From: Alphaproteobacteria bacterium
GTDB taxonomy: Bacteria; Pseudomonadota; Alphaproteobacteria; JAJFIK01
Length of the DNA: 54,083 nt
Direction of reading: 5' to 3'
Assembly (NCBI GenBank): GCA_021774965.1
Contig: JAJFIL010000259.1
Span: 1 to 54,083, forward strand
Numbering within the stretch: the stretch's first letter is position 1; each line of letters begins with the position of its first letter. Shown here in pieces: positions 1 to 7,018 of the stretch. Under the pieces are notes generated by a model. That model was not told where the DNA came from. It was given only the letters and a program-made list of their open reading frames with translations, and searched no databases. The position numbers were made by a program, and so were the translations under genes.

Positions 1-62
1 CCCGCCTCTTGTTCCCGCAATATCCCGATAATCTGCTCTTCGTTAAACCGTGAACGCTTCAT
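1..62 (-). CDS. IS3-family transposase OrfA, N-terminal fragment (runs off the window)
   Basis: The minus strand from 62 reads MKRSRFNEEQIIGILREQEA, the classic beginning of an IS3-family OrfA, a small helix-turn-helix protein that helps the OrfB transposase recognise the element ends. An AGGAG Shine-Dalgarno motif lies about 9 bases upstream of the ATG. Only 20 codons are inside the window, so it is impossible to say whether the transposase is intact. Confidence 0.85.
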   Translation of the reverse strand, partial: MKRSRFNEEQIIGILREQEA

Positions 63-141
63 TCGTCCGTCTCCTGTCGTGAGGGGCCGGACTCTACTAC
101 AAAATGGAGGAGAATTAGGGTCTCAGGTCAGTCTCAGGTCA
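1..141 (-). mobile_element. Right end of an IS3-family insertion sequence (partial)
   Basis: The window opens inside an insertion sequence read on the minus strand. The first 62 bases encode the start of an IS3-type OrfA, followed upstream by non-coding DNA that ends in TCAGGTCA. Read inward this is TGACCTGA, matching the TGACCTG-type terminal repeats known for IS3-family (IS407-like) elements. The terminal 11-mer GTCTCAGGTCA occurs twice in tandem (120-130 and 131-141), so the true tip is either 130 or 141. The rest of the element, including OrfB with the DDE domain, lies left of the window. The family is fairly secure; the exact end and subgroup are not. Confidence 0.75.
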
Positions 142-412
142 AATAGAATGCTAACTCTTCTCGGGCGCGTGACCAATATTCAAGACGACAACACGCCTCC
201 TTACGTGCACTTCTTTTGTGTCGCAACACACTTGCAGTCTATTGTTGTTGTGAGTCTGTAAAATCAACTGAATGCAAGAACCTGTTTCACGTTTCGCAAA
301 ACCTGTCTGATTGCAGCATCGACCTGTTCACACCTCTGCCACGCCAGTTAGAGAGAGGCGTGCGCCACCTACAGAAGCAAATGGCGCACTTCCGTGTTTC
401 TGCTTTGCAGAA

Positions 413-619
413 TTAGCGTAGGTTTGCCGTTTCAGCTTGTAGGTATCCAGCAAGCTGTGGAATTGTAGCTGTTGTATAAACGGACGGACCAGAAGCAAGA
501 TATACGATTGCTCCATCTCCTCCATTGGCACGGCCACCAGATATCTGACTGCGACGCACTAATGCTCCGCCGCCGCTCTTTGCAGGAATGAGTATGAAGT
601 TGTCATTTTGATTTTCCAT
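413..619 (-). CDS. Small hypothetical protein (68 aa)
   Basis: I do not recognise a family. The 68-residue product begins MENQNDNFILIPAKSGGG, has a glycine/serine-rich middle and no membrane segment or signal peptide. Support for a real gene is a well-placed AAGGA motif before the ATG and a good sigma-70-like promoter upstream (TTGACA, 18-base spacer, TGTTAT) at 678-707. It sits between an IS end and an integrase, so it is probably island cargo. It could still be a chance reading frame. Confidence 0.4.
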   Translation of the reverse strand: MENQNDNFILIPAKSGGGALVRRSQISGGRANGGDGAIVYLASGPSVYTTATIPQLAGYLQAETANLR

Positions 620-937
620 GACGAAAGTCCTTATAGTTTGTTTGTGTCATGGTGAGACCACTCGGCCCTCACCTATAATAACAAACCAGACCCTCAGCGG
701 GTGTCAACTTTTGAGTTTTTCATTTTCTTCAAACCAATACTCTAATATTTTGATCAGTATGACGACTTCCGGGGATTTCGTGGGGATGCACCCCTGAACT
801 AGTACCCTTCGTATTCTTCAAGAGTAAGATTCCCCACTATATGGCGTTTTAAATAATCGGCTGACTTTAGTCAGTAGGCTAATCATTGGCATATTCTTTG
901 ATTCAATCGCTGATGATCTCTCAACAGGTTCAATGCA
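620..937. other. Gene-free stretch between the 68-aa gene and the integrase
   Basis: Apart from the promoter and small inverted repeat described at 652-707, I see no coding frame, RNA gene or clear terminator here. The DNA is A+T-rich compared with the chromosomal genes further right, as is common in island DNA. Confidence 0.5.
678..707 (-). promoter_or_regulatory. Predicted sigma-70 promoter for the 68-aa gene
   Basis: On the minus strand a perfect TTGACA (-35, bases 702-707) is followed after 18 bases by TGTTAT (-10, bases 678-683). The expected transcript start is near 671. An inverted repeat GTGAG/CTCAC (652-672) falls in the predicted 5' untranslated region and could be an operator or a small hairpin. 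Prediction only. Confidence 0.45.
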
Positions 938-2224
938 CTAGAGGACAACAGCATCATCCTTTGGTGGAATGATCTCTGGATACTTCTGCAATATCTCCTG
1001 GATGTGTTGATCCCAAAGCATTAGGGCTTCGCGCTTTTCATCTTCATAGGTATGTCGATTGTAAATTGCTGCCAGACCGCTCACGGCACCCGTCCGATGC
1101 CCAATGACAGCTTCAATGACATGTGGTTGCACACCCAATCTCGCCATGCCACTGGCCAGGCTGCGCCTCAAGTCATGCAAAACCCAGTGCTCAATTCCTT
1201 GTGCATCTCGCAACTTACGTACTGGTTTGGAGAAACCTCCTATGGGGCGGCCCTCTACGGTTGGGCTAGCAAATACATAATCCTGCTGCTTGGGTAGACT
1301 ATCCAAGACACTTATCATGGTTGGCGTAAGAGGGACTTCCTGCGCATATCCATTCTTGGTCCGCCCTTTTGGCAATCGCCACAGGCTCTCCTCAAAATTG
1401 ATCTCAGCCCACTTCATTTCGGATACTTCTGATCTTCTCTGACCCGTCAGGATCAACATTTGGACAAACTCTGGGAAGGGAGTTCGCAGAACACTTGTGG
1501 CATGCCAGATAGATGCAATCTCCTTGTCGCTCAGAACTCGATCCCGAGATTTCAGGCGATGTCCAAGTTGCATTTGCTTTATAGGATTGCGCTCTATGTA
1601 ACCCATGTCCACGCACCAACTCAGAACAGACGAGATGGCCCGGTGCGCTTGGCTCTTCATATTGGACGTAGGTGCATGCTCTAGGCACCGCATCAAATCT
1701 ACCCGCCTCAATATACCAATTGGTGTTTCTGCGAGTTCCTCTTCAAAGAAACGCTCATAGAGGCGTTCAACCTGCCGTCGCCATTTTGGCGCAAAGCCTT
1801 TTGCATGGGAGAGGTAGTATTCCTTGAATACCACCCCAAAAGTTAGGTTCTTTCCATCCTTTGCCAACTCTCGGGGGTCTTCACCTTCGCTGACCAAGTT
1901 CCAAAGTTCTTGGGCCGCCGACTTTGCATTCTCAAGGGTCATTGCATTAGCGCTTCCAATCTTCTTTTTTACCCTCTTCCCTCTGGTCGTTGAGTAATAG
2001 AAGTAGAATGTCTTTTCACCCGTATGTCGGACTCGCAGGCCAAGGCCTCTTCCGTCCTTGTGATAAAGAGTATATTCCTTGGCCTCGGGCCTCGCTGCTT
2101 CCATTGTTTTCACAGTAAGAGATGGTCGGTTTCTTTTCGCGGCCTCTCTTTCTGAAGCACGCCAAGATTTCCTTGCTCGACCATGTTCATCCCGATCACC
2201 TTCACGTTCATAATCGTTACTCAT
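938..2224 (-). CDS. P4-type site-specific tyrosine recombinase (integrase)
   Basis: This 428-residue protein is a phage/island integrase that cuts and rejoins DNA between attachment sites. Residues about 34-125 form the DUF4102-like arm-binding domain, about 126-215 the core-binding domain, and the rest is catalytic. The active-site set is visible: Arg263 in TGQRRSE, His350 and Arg353 in HDLRR, His376 in IGHR, and the nucleophile Tyr388 in IYNRH. The length is normal for P4-type integrases, and a charged N-terminal extension of about 30 residues precedes the usual start. It lies about 380 bases left of a tRNA-Arg 3' fragment, the kind of site such enzymes use, and is transcribed away from it. 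It appears intact. Confidence 0.95.
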   Translation of the reverse strand: MSNDYEREGDRDEHGRARKSWRASEREAAKRNRPSLTVKTMEAARPEAKEYTLYHKDGRGLGLRVRHTGEKTFYFYYSTTRGKRVKKKIGSANAMTLENAKSAAQELWNLVSEGEDPRELAKDGKNLTFGVVFKEYYLSHAKGFAPKWRRQVERLYERFFEEELAETPIGILRRVDLMRCLEHAPTSNMKSQAHRAISSVLSWCVDMGYIERNPIKQMQLGHRLKSRDRVLSDKEIASIWHATSVLRTPFPEFVQMLILTGQRRSEVSEMKWAEINFEESLWRLPKGRTKNGYAQEVPLTPTMISVLDSLPKQQDYVFASPTVEGRPIGGFSKPVRKLRDAQGIEHWVLHDLRRSLASGMARLGVQPHVIEAVIGHRTGAVSGLAAIYNRHTYEDEKREALMLWDQHIQEILQKYPEIIPPKDDAVVL

Positions 2225-2598
2225 ATCGATACCTTTCCTTTAATCAGCACACCCCATAAAGGGGCCTCCCAATATAGAAATAGTAAGGGGAAAGTCGTGT
2301 CAAGTTACTGAAATTGCAGGTAAATTCGATATGAGTTTAAATCCTCACCCTGTGGACATAGAAATCATTTCAACTTTTTTGAAAAATATTTTGCAGTTGG
2401 GGATAGAAAATTTAGCGCTTGGAATACGAAGAATATGAGACTTGTTCCGGGACGCGCCGGGGAACTATTTGGCGAAATGCATCTATTCCCACCATGTGGT
2501 GTCTAATTCAATCCAGTCACACCTAAGCCGTTGAACGGACTCGCTGAAACCGGATTTCATTGCCGCCATATGGGAAACTGAAGAATGCAGGCGGCGTG
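2225..2598. other. Non-coding spacer upstream of the integrase
   Basis: About 370 bases with no convincing gene. A 35-codon frame at 2331-2438 (+) has only a weak, distant AGG ahead of it and is not called. The DNA is A+T-rich around 2360-2400. The integrase promoter and its arm-type binding sites would be expected here, but I could not pick them out reliably. Confidence 0.45.
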
Positions 2599-2644
2599 AT
2601 TCCTAATCTGGAGGCCAGTGGTTCAAATCCACTCGGGGTCACCA
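2599..2644 (+). mobile_element. Attachment-site remnant: 3' end of tRNA-Arg(CCU), copy 1
   Basis: Reading right, this segment has an anticodon-loop sequence TTCCTAA (2600-2606, anticodon CCU), the 3' anticodon strand TCTGG, variable loop AGGCC, T-arm AGTGG-TTCAAAT-CCACT, 3' acceptor strand CGGGGTC and discriminator A followed by CCA. The 5' half of the tRNA is absent: the DNA before 2599 does not pair with it. A truncated tRNA 3' end beside a tyrosine integrase is the standard footprint of island integration. The 38 bp at 2607-2644 recur at 3891-3928 with one mismatch. Confidence 0.85.
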
Positions 2645-2674
2645 TCTATCTTGAGTTACCGTCGATATCGCAAT

Positions 2675-2699
2675 GTGAACTGCAAGTATTGCAGTGCAC
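2675..2699. promoter_or_regulatory. 25-bp dyad upstream of the hydrolase gene
   Basis: The two arms are GTGAACTGCAA (2675-2685) and TTGCAGTGCAC (2689-2699) around a 3-base centre GTA. Nine of the eleven arm positions are complementary, including a perfect CTGCAA/TTGCAG core. It lies about 65 bases before the hydrolase start, a likely place for a repressor or activator site. No regulator gene is adjacent to suggest what binds. Confidence 0.45.
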
Positions 2700-2763
2700 A
2701 CTTGAATACAAAACCTGATTTCCCATATGACAATGATGGTTCTGCACAGAAGGGAGGCTGGGT

Positions 2764-3810
2764 ATGGTCCGTCGTATAGCCCTATCCATGGTGGTTCTTG
2801 CTGGCTTGGTTGCCGTTCTTGCAGGCTATGCTTGGATACGCCATTTGAAACCCGTGACAGCCCCCGTTGTTGTTACTTTTGAAGCCAGAGATGGCACCAG
2901 CCTTGTGGGCGATCTATATCTGCCAGATGGTGAAGGCCCCTTTCCCGCCATGACTCTAATTCCCGGGTCAGGCCGCTCACCCGGTCGCGACGTGACCTAT
3001 GTTCTGCACGCGAACGCCTTCGCGCGCGAGGGGTTTGCCGTTTTTCTCTATGACAAGCGCGGCATTGATCGCAGCGAGGGCGATTTCGAAAGCGCCACCT
3101 TCCCTGAGTTTATTAGCGACGCGTTGAGCGCCGTTGAGATGCTCCGCAACCGGATCGAAATTGATGGCACTCGAATGGGCCTAGTTGGCATCAGCGAGGG
3201 CGCGTGGTTTACCCCCGAGGTAGCGGTGCGCGCGGGCGACATGGACTTTGTGATCAATTTGGTCATGCCTGCTCTTCTTTGGTCTGACACGGTCCTTTAC
3301 GAATGGCAGAATGACCTCGCACGCGAGGGGTTGAATCAGTCAGCCATCGATCAGGTGCTCGCCCTGCGTCTCGCCATATGGGATTACTACACTGCCGCAG
3401 CCGTATCACGCGATCCACTTCTGGACCGGCGTACCCCTTTGGAAGAAGAACTCGCACGCGTTAGAAGCGAGGGCTGGCTCGATAACTTCCGCATGGGCGT
3501 GGGAGATTATGACCCTGACATCTATGCGGCATGGATCGCCGATATCTACTATGACCCGGCTCCGTGGATTGTGCAGTTGGACGCGCCGCTGTTCGCGGTC
3601 TTTGCCGAGGACGACGAAAACACACCGACCGATCGATCGCTAGCGCGACTGGTCGAGCTTCGAACAGAGCATGAACTGGATATCGAGACACGAGTCTATC
3701 CGGGCCGGACTCATTCCATGTTCAAGCCGCAAGATCTGGTATCCGGTTTCGGGTATCCGCCCGACTACCTGCCCAGCACCGCGACTTGGGCTGCGGGACA
3801 GATCGAATGA
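2764..3810 (+). CDS. Exported or membrane-anchored alpha/beta hydrolase
   Basis: A 348-residue serine hydrolase, probably an esterase or peptidase-like enzyme facing the periplasm. Residues 5-25 form a hydrophobic signal or anchor segment. The fold follows: oxyanion region near PGSGRSPGR (67-75), nucleophile elbow GISEG with Ser144, acid Asp283/284 in FAEDDENTP, and His317 in GRTHSMF, giving a complete triad. A GGGAGG ribosome site precedes the ATG. It is the only gene between the two tRNA-Arg 3' fragments, so it seems to be cargo of a mini-insertion. The substrate cannot be inferred. Confidence 0.85.
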   Translation: MVRRIALSMVVLAGLVAVLAGYAWIRHLKPVTAPVVVTFEARDGTSLVGDLYLPDGEGPFPAMTLIPGSGRSPGRDVTYVLHANAFAREGFAVFLYDKRGIDRSEGDFESATFPEFISDALSAVEMLRNRIEIDGTRMGLVGISEGAWFTPEVAVRAGDMDFVINLVMPALLWSDTVLYEWQNDLAREGLNQSAIDQVLALRLAIWDYYTAAAVSRDPLLDRRTPLEEELARVRSEGWLDNFRMGVGDYDPDIYAAWIADIYYDPAPWIVQLDAPLFAVFAEDDENTPTDRSLARLVELRTEHELDIETRVYPGRTHSMFKPQDLVSGFGYPPDYLPSTATWAAGQIE

Positions 3811-3890
3811 CCTAGCGCCGTGGCTCTGCAATCTGAGGCCACTTGGATTTCAATCTGCGCTTTTAGTGCTCACCGTGAGGGCTTGGTAAC

Positions 3891-3928
3891 TCTGGAGGCC
3901 AGTGGTTCGAATCCACTCGGGGTCACCA
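3891..3928 (+). mobile_element. Attachment-site remnant: 3' end of tRNA-Arg(CCU), copy 2
   Basis: This is a second 38-bp copy of the tRNA 3' end, identical to 2607-2644 except for A to G in the T-loop (here the canonical TTCGAAT). The preceding bases TTGGTAAC resemble a damaged anticodon loop rather than the TTCCTAA of copy 1. No 5' tRNA half is found upstream, so it is not a working tRNA. It probably marks the original chromosomal boundary; core-like genes begin immediately to the right with acr3. Confidence 0.82.
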
Positions 3929-3941
3929 TTTCGATCATACC

Positions 3942-4997
3942 TTAGCTTGAAGCCTTGCCGGTACGCTGCACTGCCTTCCCGCGCTCGTACCAGGGCTTGC
4001 TCGCATTGACGATCTTCACCACGGACAACATGACCGGCACTTCGATCAGAACACCAACGACTGTCGCGAGGGCTGCGCCGGAAGAAAATCCGAACAGGCC
4101 GATCGCCGCTGCCACTGCAAGTTCGAAAAAGTTGCTGGCCCCAATAAGCGCCGAGGGGGCCGCCACACAATGGGCTTCCCCGACCGTTCGGTTGAGCACA
4201 TAGGCGAGGCCTGAGTTAAAATAGACCTGGATCAGAATTGGTACGGCAATCATCGCAATGATTACTGGATGGGCTATGATCTGTTCGCCCTGAAACCCAA
4301 ACAACATAACGAGCGTTGTTAACAGCGCGATGAGCGAAACCGGCTGCATTCGCGCAAGAATGTTTGACAGGGCCTCCAGCCCGCCGGCGGCAAGAATTTG
4401 GTGCCGGATGATCTGAGCCAAAACTACCGGCACGACAATGTAGAGGCCCACAGAAATGAGAAGCGTTTCCCAAGGGACTATAATAGCGGAAATACCCAGC
4501 AACAGCCCCACAATGGGGGCAAATGCGAAGATCATGATTGTGTCGTTCAGGGCAACTTGCGTTAGCGTGAAGTCCGGCTCCCCATCCGAGAGATTGCTCC
4601 ACACAAAAACCATGGCGGTACAGGGCGCAGCAGCCAACAGGATCAAGCCAGCGATATAGCTGTCGATCTGATCGGCCGGCAAATAGGGAGCAAAGATATG
4701 CCCAATAAAGATCCAGCCCAGCGCTGCCATCGAAAAAGGCTTTACCGCCCAGTTGATGAACAACGTCACGCCGATGCCGCGCCAATGTTCGCGAACCTTA
4801 CCCAGCGCGCCAAAGTCCACCTTGATCAGCATGGGAATGATCATCAACCAGATCAGAACCGCAACCGGCAGATTGACATGGGCAATCTCAGCTGACCCGA
4901 TTGCCTGAAAGACGCCAGGCAGAAAGTGCCCCAGCCCAATTCCGACGACAACGCAAAGGCCAACCCAGAGAGTGAGGTAGCGTTCAAAAAGCGACAT
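3942..4997 (-). CDS. acr3: ACR3-family arsenite efflux transporter
   Basis: A 351-residue inner-membrane carrier with about ten hydrophobic helices that exports arsenite, As(III), using the membrane potential. The ACR3 signature is clear: the metal-path cysteine Cys126 in AAPCTAMVFVWS, and the later FFELAVAAAI segment with the conserved glutamate. This is the ACR3 family rather than the unrelated E. coli-type ArsB. Its ATG overlaps the arsR stop (TGATG), so the two genes are translationally coupled. No arsenate reductase (arsC) lies beside it, so the operon alone would handle As(III), or needs an ArsC encoded elsewhere. Confidence 0.94.
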   Translation of the reverse strand: MSLFERYLTLWVGLCVVVGIGLGHFLPGVFQAIGSAEIAHVNLPVAVLIWLMIIPMLIKVDFGALGKVREHWRGIGVTLFINWAVKPFSMAALGWIFIGHIFAPYLPADQIDSYIAGLILLAAAPCTAMVFVWSNLSDGEPDFTLTQVALNDTIMIFAFAPIVGLLLGISAIIVPWETLLISVGLYIVVPVVLAQIIRHQILAAGGLEALSNILARMQPVSLIALLTTLVMLFGFQGEQIIAHPVIIAMIAVPILIQVYFNSGLAYVLNRTVGEAHCVAAPSALIGASNFFELAVAAAIGLFGFSSGAALATVVGVLIEVPVMLSVVKIVNASKPWYERGKAVQRTGKASS

Positions 4998-5338
4998 CAG
5001 GTTTTTTCCTTCTCAAACACTGCATTCAACAGAGCGAACAGGGGAGCCAAGCCATCGGGATTGAGAGAATAGCAAACCCGCGGGCGTTCAATCTCGCCAG
5101 TGATAACACCGGCGGCCTTGAGGATCCGCAGATGTTCAGAAACGGTGGATTGAGCCAAGCCGACCTCATCCACAATATCGCACCCAATACAGGACTGTTT
5201 TTCGAGCAGCATTTGCACAATGTGGATGCGCGCAGGATGCCCCAGCGCCTTGGCAACCAGCGCCATATCCTCGATGGGAGCGGCTTCTGAGATTGGCTTT
5301 CGCTTTGATCTGGCGTCTGTCTTCCGCGGCGTTGGCAT
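4997..5338 (-). CDS. arsR: ArsR-type metalloregulator of the arsenite operon
   Basis: A 113-residue winged-helix repressor that should leave DNA when it binds As(III) or Sb(III). Helices 3 and 4 hold the recognition sequence VGLAQSTVSEHLRILKAAGVI. Cysteines Cys50 and Cys53 (CIGCD), with Cys89 in RVCYSL, are candidate metalloid ligands. This arrangement differs from the classical ELCVCDL motif but is common in environmental ArsR proteins. The first gene of a two-gene operon, it is followed by acr3 with a one-base overlap. A near-perfect palindrome just upstream (5350-5380) is the expected operator and implies autoregulation. Confidence 0.93.
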   Translation of the reverse strand: MPTPRKTDARSKRKPISEAAPIEDMALVAKALGHPARIHIVQMLLEKQSCIGCDIVDEVGLAQSTVSEHLRILKAAGVITGEIERPRVCYSLNPDGLAPLFALLNAVFEKEKT

Positions 5339-5349
5339 AGCTGTCGCCC

Positions 5350-5380
5350 ATATATCGCAAATCGTCGATTGACGATATAT
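5350..5380. promoter_or_regulatory. Palindromic ArsR operator in the arsR-acr3 promoter
   Basis: A 31-bp imperfect palindrome with outer arms ATATATCG/CGATATAT and inner arms AATCG/CGATT about a central T; only two positions per arm fail to pair. It ends 12 bases before the arsR start codon, where a bound dimer would block transcription or early elongation. Binding by ArsR is inferred from position and symmetry. Confidence 0.75.
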
Positions 5381-5519
5381 AATCTAAACCCAAGGAAGGC
5401 AATGAAATATTTGGCTCAGATGGTTTGACCCAAGGGCAACTCTCATGCGGAACTGCTGTGCCTGCAGTATTACAAAGGCAGGCAACAAATTTCACAAATG
5501 CTGAACTGGAGCCGTTCCC

Positions 5520-6041
5520 ATGTCCCTTGGTGTTGAACGCAAGAAAGTCCGGCTTTGCCCTCACTCGCCGGAGTGGGCTCGAGATTTCGCCGAGGAAGCA
5601 GCGCGCATCCGCACCACCTGTGGCGATCTCATCTTGGCCATGGAACACGTTGGCAGCACGTCGATCCCCGGCATCTATGCCAAGCCGGTCATCGATATCT
5701 GCATTGCGGTGAGGGGGTTGGAAGTCGCCAATGAGATGATCGAGCCCATGGCCTCCATCGGTTACGACTTTCCCGGCGATATCGGAATTCTAGGTGAAGT
5801 AATTTTTGGTCGCGACCCGGAGAAGCGCAAATTCCTTGTCCACGCGGTTGTCGCGGAAAGTATCGAGTGGTTTCAGTATTTGAAGTTCCGCGATGCCATG
5901 AGATCAGACGATGCAATCGCCGCCCAATACAGCGAACTCAAACAAGAACTGGCGGCAAAATACGCCGATGATCACGCGAGTTATAATCGCATGAAAAGCG
6001 GATTTATCGATCGTGTAAAAGCGGGACTGCCTAAGGCCTGA
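5520..6041 (+). CDS. GrpB / UPF0157 family protein (nucleotidyltransferase-like fold)
   Basis: A 173-residue cytosolic protein of the GrpB (UPF0157) family, whose fold resembles nucleotidyltransferases. Family marks are HVGSTSIPG (about residues 42-50) and KPVIDICIAV shortly after, holding the acidic residues typical of that fold. The C-terminal helix-rich part (KFRDAMRSDD onward) is also typical. The cellular substrate is unknown for the family; some members are fused to CoaE. The length is normal and the gene stands alone. Confidence 0.88.
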   Translation: MSLGVERKKVRLCPHSPEWARDFAEEAARIRTTCGDLILAMEHVGSTSIPGIYAKPVIDICIAVRGLEVANEMIEPMASIGYDFPGDIGILGEVIFGRDPEKRKFLVHAVVAESIEWFQYLKFRDAMRSDDAIAAQYSELKQELAAKYADDHASYNRMKSGFIDRVKAGLPKA

Positions 6042-6049
6042 TGTGAGCC

Positions 6050-6319
6050 CTAGTCTTCGTTCACGTTTTCCAAATGAAACTGGAAGCCAGTGGAAGTTGC
6101 GCCAGGGCCACCGCCGCTCATGACGATGTCCGTAGCAGGCTCTTCTGGGTTTTCATTTTCTTGAGGAGGAACCCAGCCATCGGGGGTCGCCAATTGCGCC
6201 GGCGCGGTGATTTCCCGCATCGGTGGCTCAGCTTCATTCGCCGCAACAGGTTGGATGAACATGGTTGCCATCAGCAACAACGTGGCCAGCATGGCGGTGG
6301 CTATGGTGGTTGTGTCCAT
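6050..6319 (-). CDS. Small secreted hypothetical protein (89 aa)
   Basis: Residues 1-27 form a signal peptide (hydrophobic run LATLLLMATMF, cleavage probably after VAA). The mature part of about 60 residues is acidic and proline-rich and ends in a glycine patch (SGGGPG) followed by FQFHLENVNED. A strong GAGAGGGG site lies before the ATG, supporting expression. I recognise no domain. It is likely a periplasmic or lipid-exposed small protein. Confidence 0.6.
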   Translation of the reverse strand: MDTTTIATAMLATLLLMATMFIQPVAANEAEPPMREITAPAQLATPDGWVPPQENENPEEPATDIVMSGGGPGATSTGFQFHLENVNED

Positions 6320-6436
6320 GAAAATCCCCTCTCGAATTTGGCTCTAGCGCTTTGCTCAACAGCGTGAACAGAGAAGATACAATTTTCTCCTTTCAGATAA
6401 GTTTAGCTTTCAGCAACGAGGGTTAAGCGGCATTCA

Positions 6437-7015
6437 CTACGTTGTTGCTTGTTTTGCCTGCTGCGCTTTCCATTCGCTCTCCAACATGGCGCAGGTAAGA
6501 AGATCGCACCATTCATCGTTGTCAAAACTAGCTGATCTGGCAATGCCTTCCTGACGCATACCCAGCTTGAGCATCACGTGAAGGGACGCTTTGTTCTCAG
6601 CATTGCATTTGGCCACGATGCGGTGGAGGTTTGCATCATCAAAACCAAGGCGCAACATTTCGCGCGCGGCTTCTGCGGCATATCCCTTTCCTTGATAGTC
6701 CGGGTGCAGAATATATCCTATCTCGCCGGTTTCCTGAACCTGCTTATCGCTGAACAGGCACACTTCGCCCACCCTAGCACCAGAATAAATTTCTTCGGCG
6801 ATAAGCATCACCGAGCCACCTTCCTCGGTCCAATGGGTCATCTTTACGCGCTTTTCCATTACTTCGACCAGGTCATCCCGGCTTTCACCACCGAAGGGAA
6901 GATACCGGAAGACTTCAGGTAAATGACGCAGATCATACTGCCACTCAAGGTCCTCCATCGTTTGAGGGCGCAGGCGCAGACGCGCGGTCTTAAGCGGAAA
7001 TTCAGGGTGTAACAT
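6437..7015 (-). CDS. GNAT-family N-acetyltransferase (RimJ/RimL-like)
   Basis: A 192-residue acetyl-CoA-dependent acetyltransferase. It starts with the typical PLKTARLRLRP lead of the RimJ/RimL branch. The acetyl-CoA-binding motif A is GYILHPDYQGKGYAAEAAREML (the QGKGYA loop holds the pyrophosphate), followed by KCNAENKASLHVMLKLGM, the usual motif B. The acceptor may be a protein N-terminus, an amino acid or an amine; sequence does not decide. Its start lies 3 bases after the stop of the secreted Cys-rich protein gene, so they probably share a transcript. Confidence 0.9.
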   Translation of the reverse strand: MLHPEFPLKTARLRLRPQTMEDLEWQYDLRHLPEVFRYLPFGGESRDDLVEVMEKRVKMTHWTEEGGSVMLIAEEIYSGARVGEVCLFSDKQVQETGEIGYILHPDYQGKGYAAEAAREMLRLGFDDANLHRIVAKCNAENKASLHVMLKLGMRQEGIARSASFDNDEWCDLLTCAMLESEWKAQQAKQATT

Positions 7016-7018
7016 GGG

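Noticed and set aside
2331-2438. A 35-codon frame upstream of the integrase
   Set aside because: Only a weak AGG lies too far upstream, and no family is recognisable; too short to support.
3840-3928. A complete tRNA gene ending at 3928
   Set aside because: The 3' half is perfect, but no sequence upstream pairs as acceptor 5' strand, D-arm or anticodon stem; it is a displaced tRNA fragment.
4216-4785. A 189-codon minus frame overlapping acr3 in another frame
   Set aside because: acr3 is certain from its motifs, and this frame has Cys/His-rich random-looking sequence.
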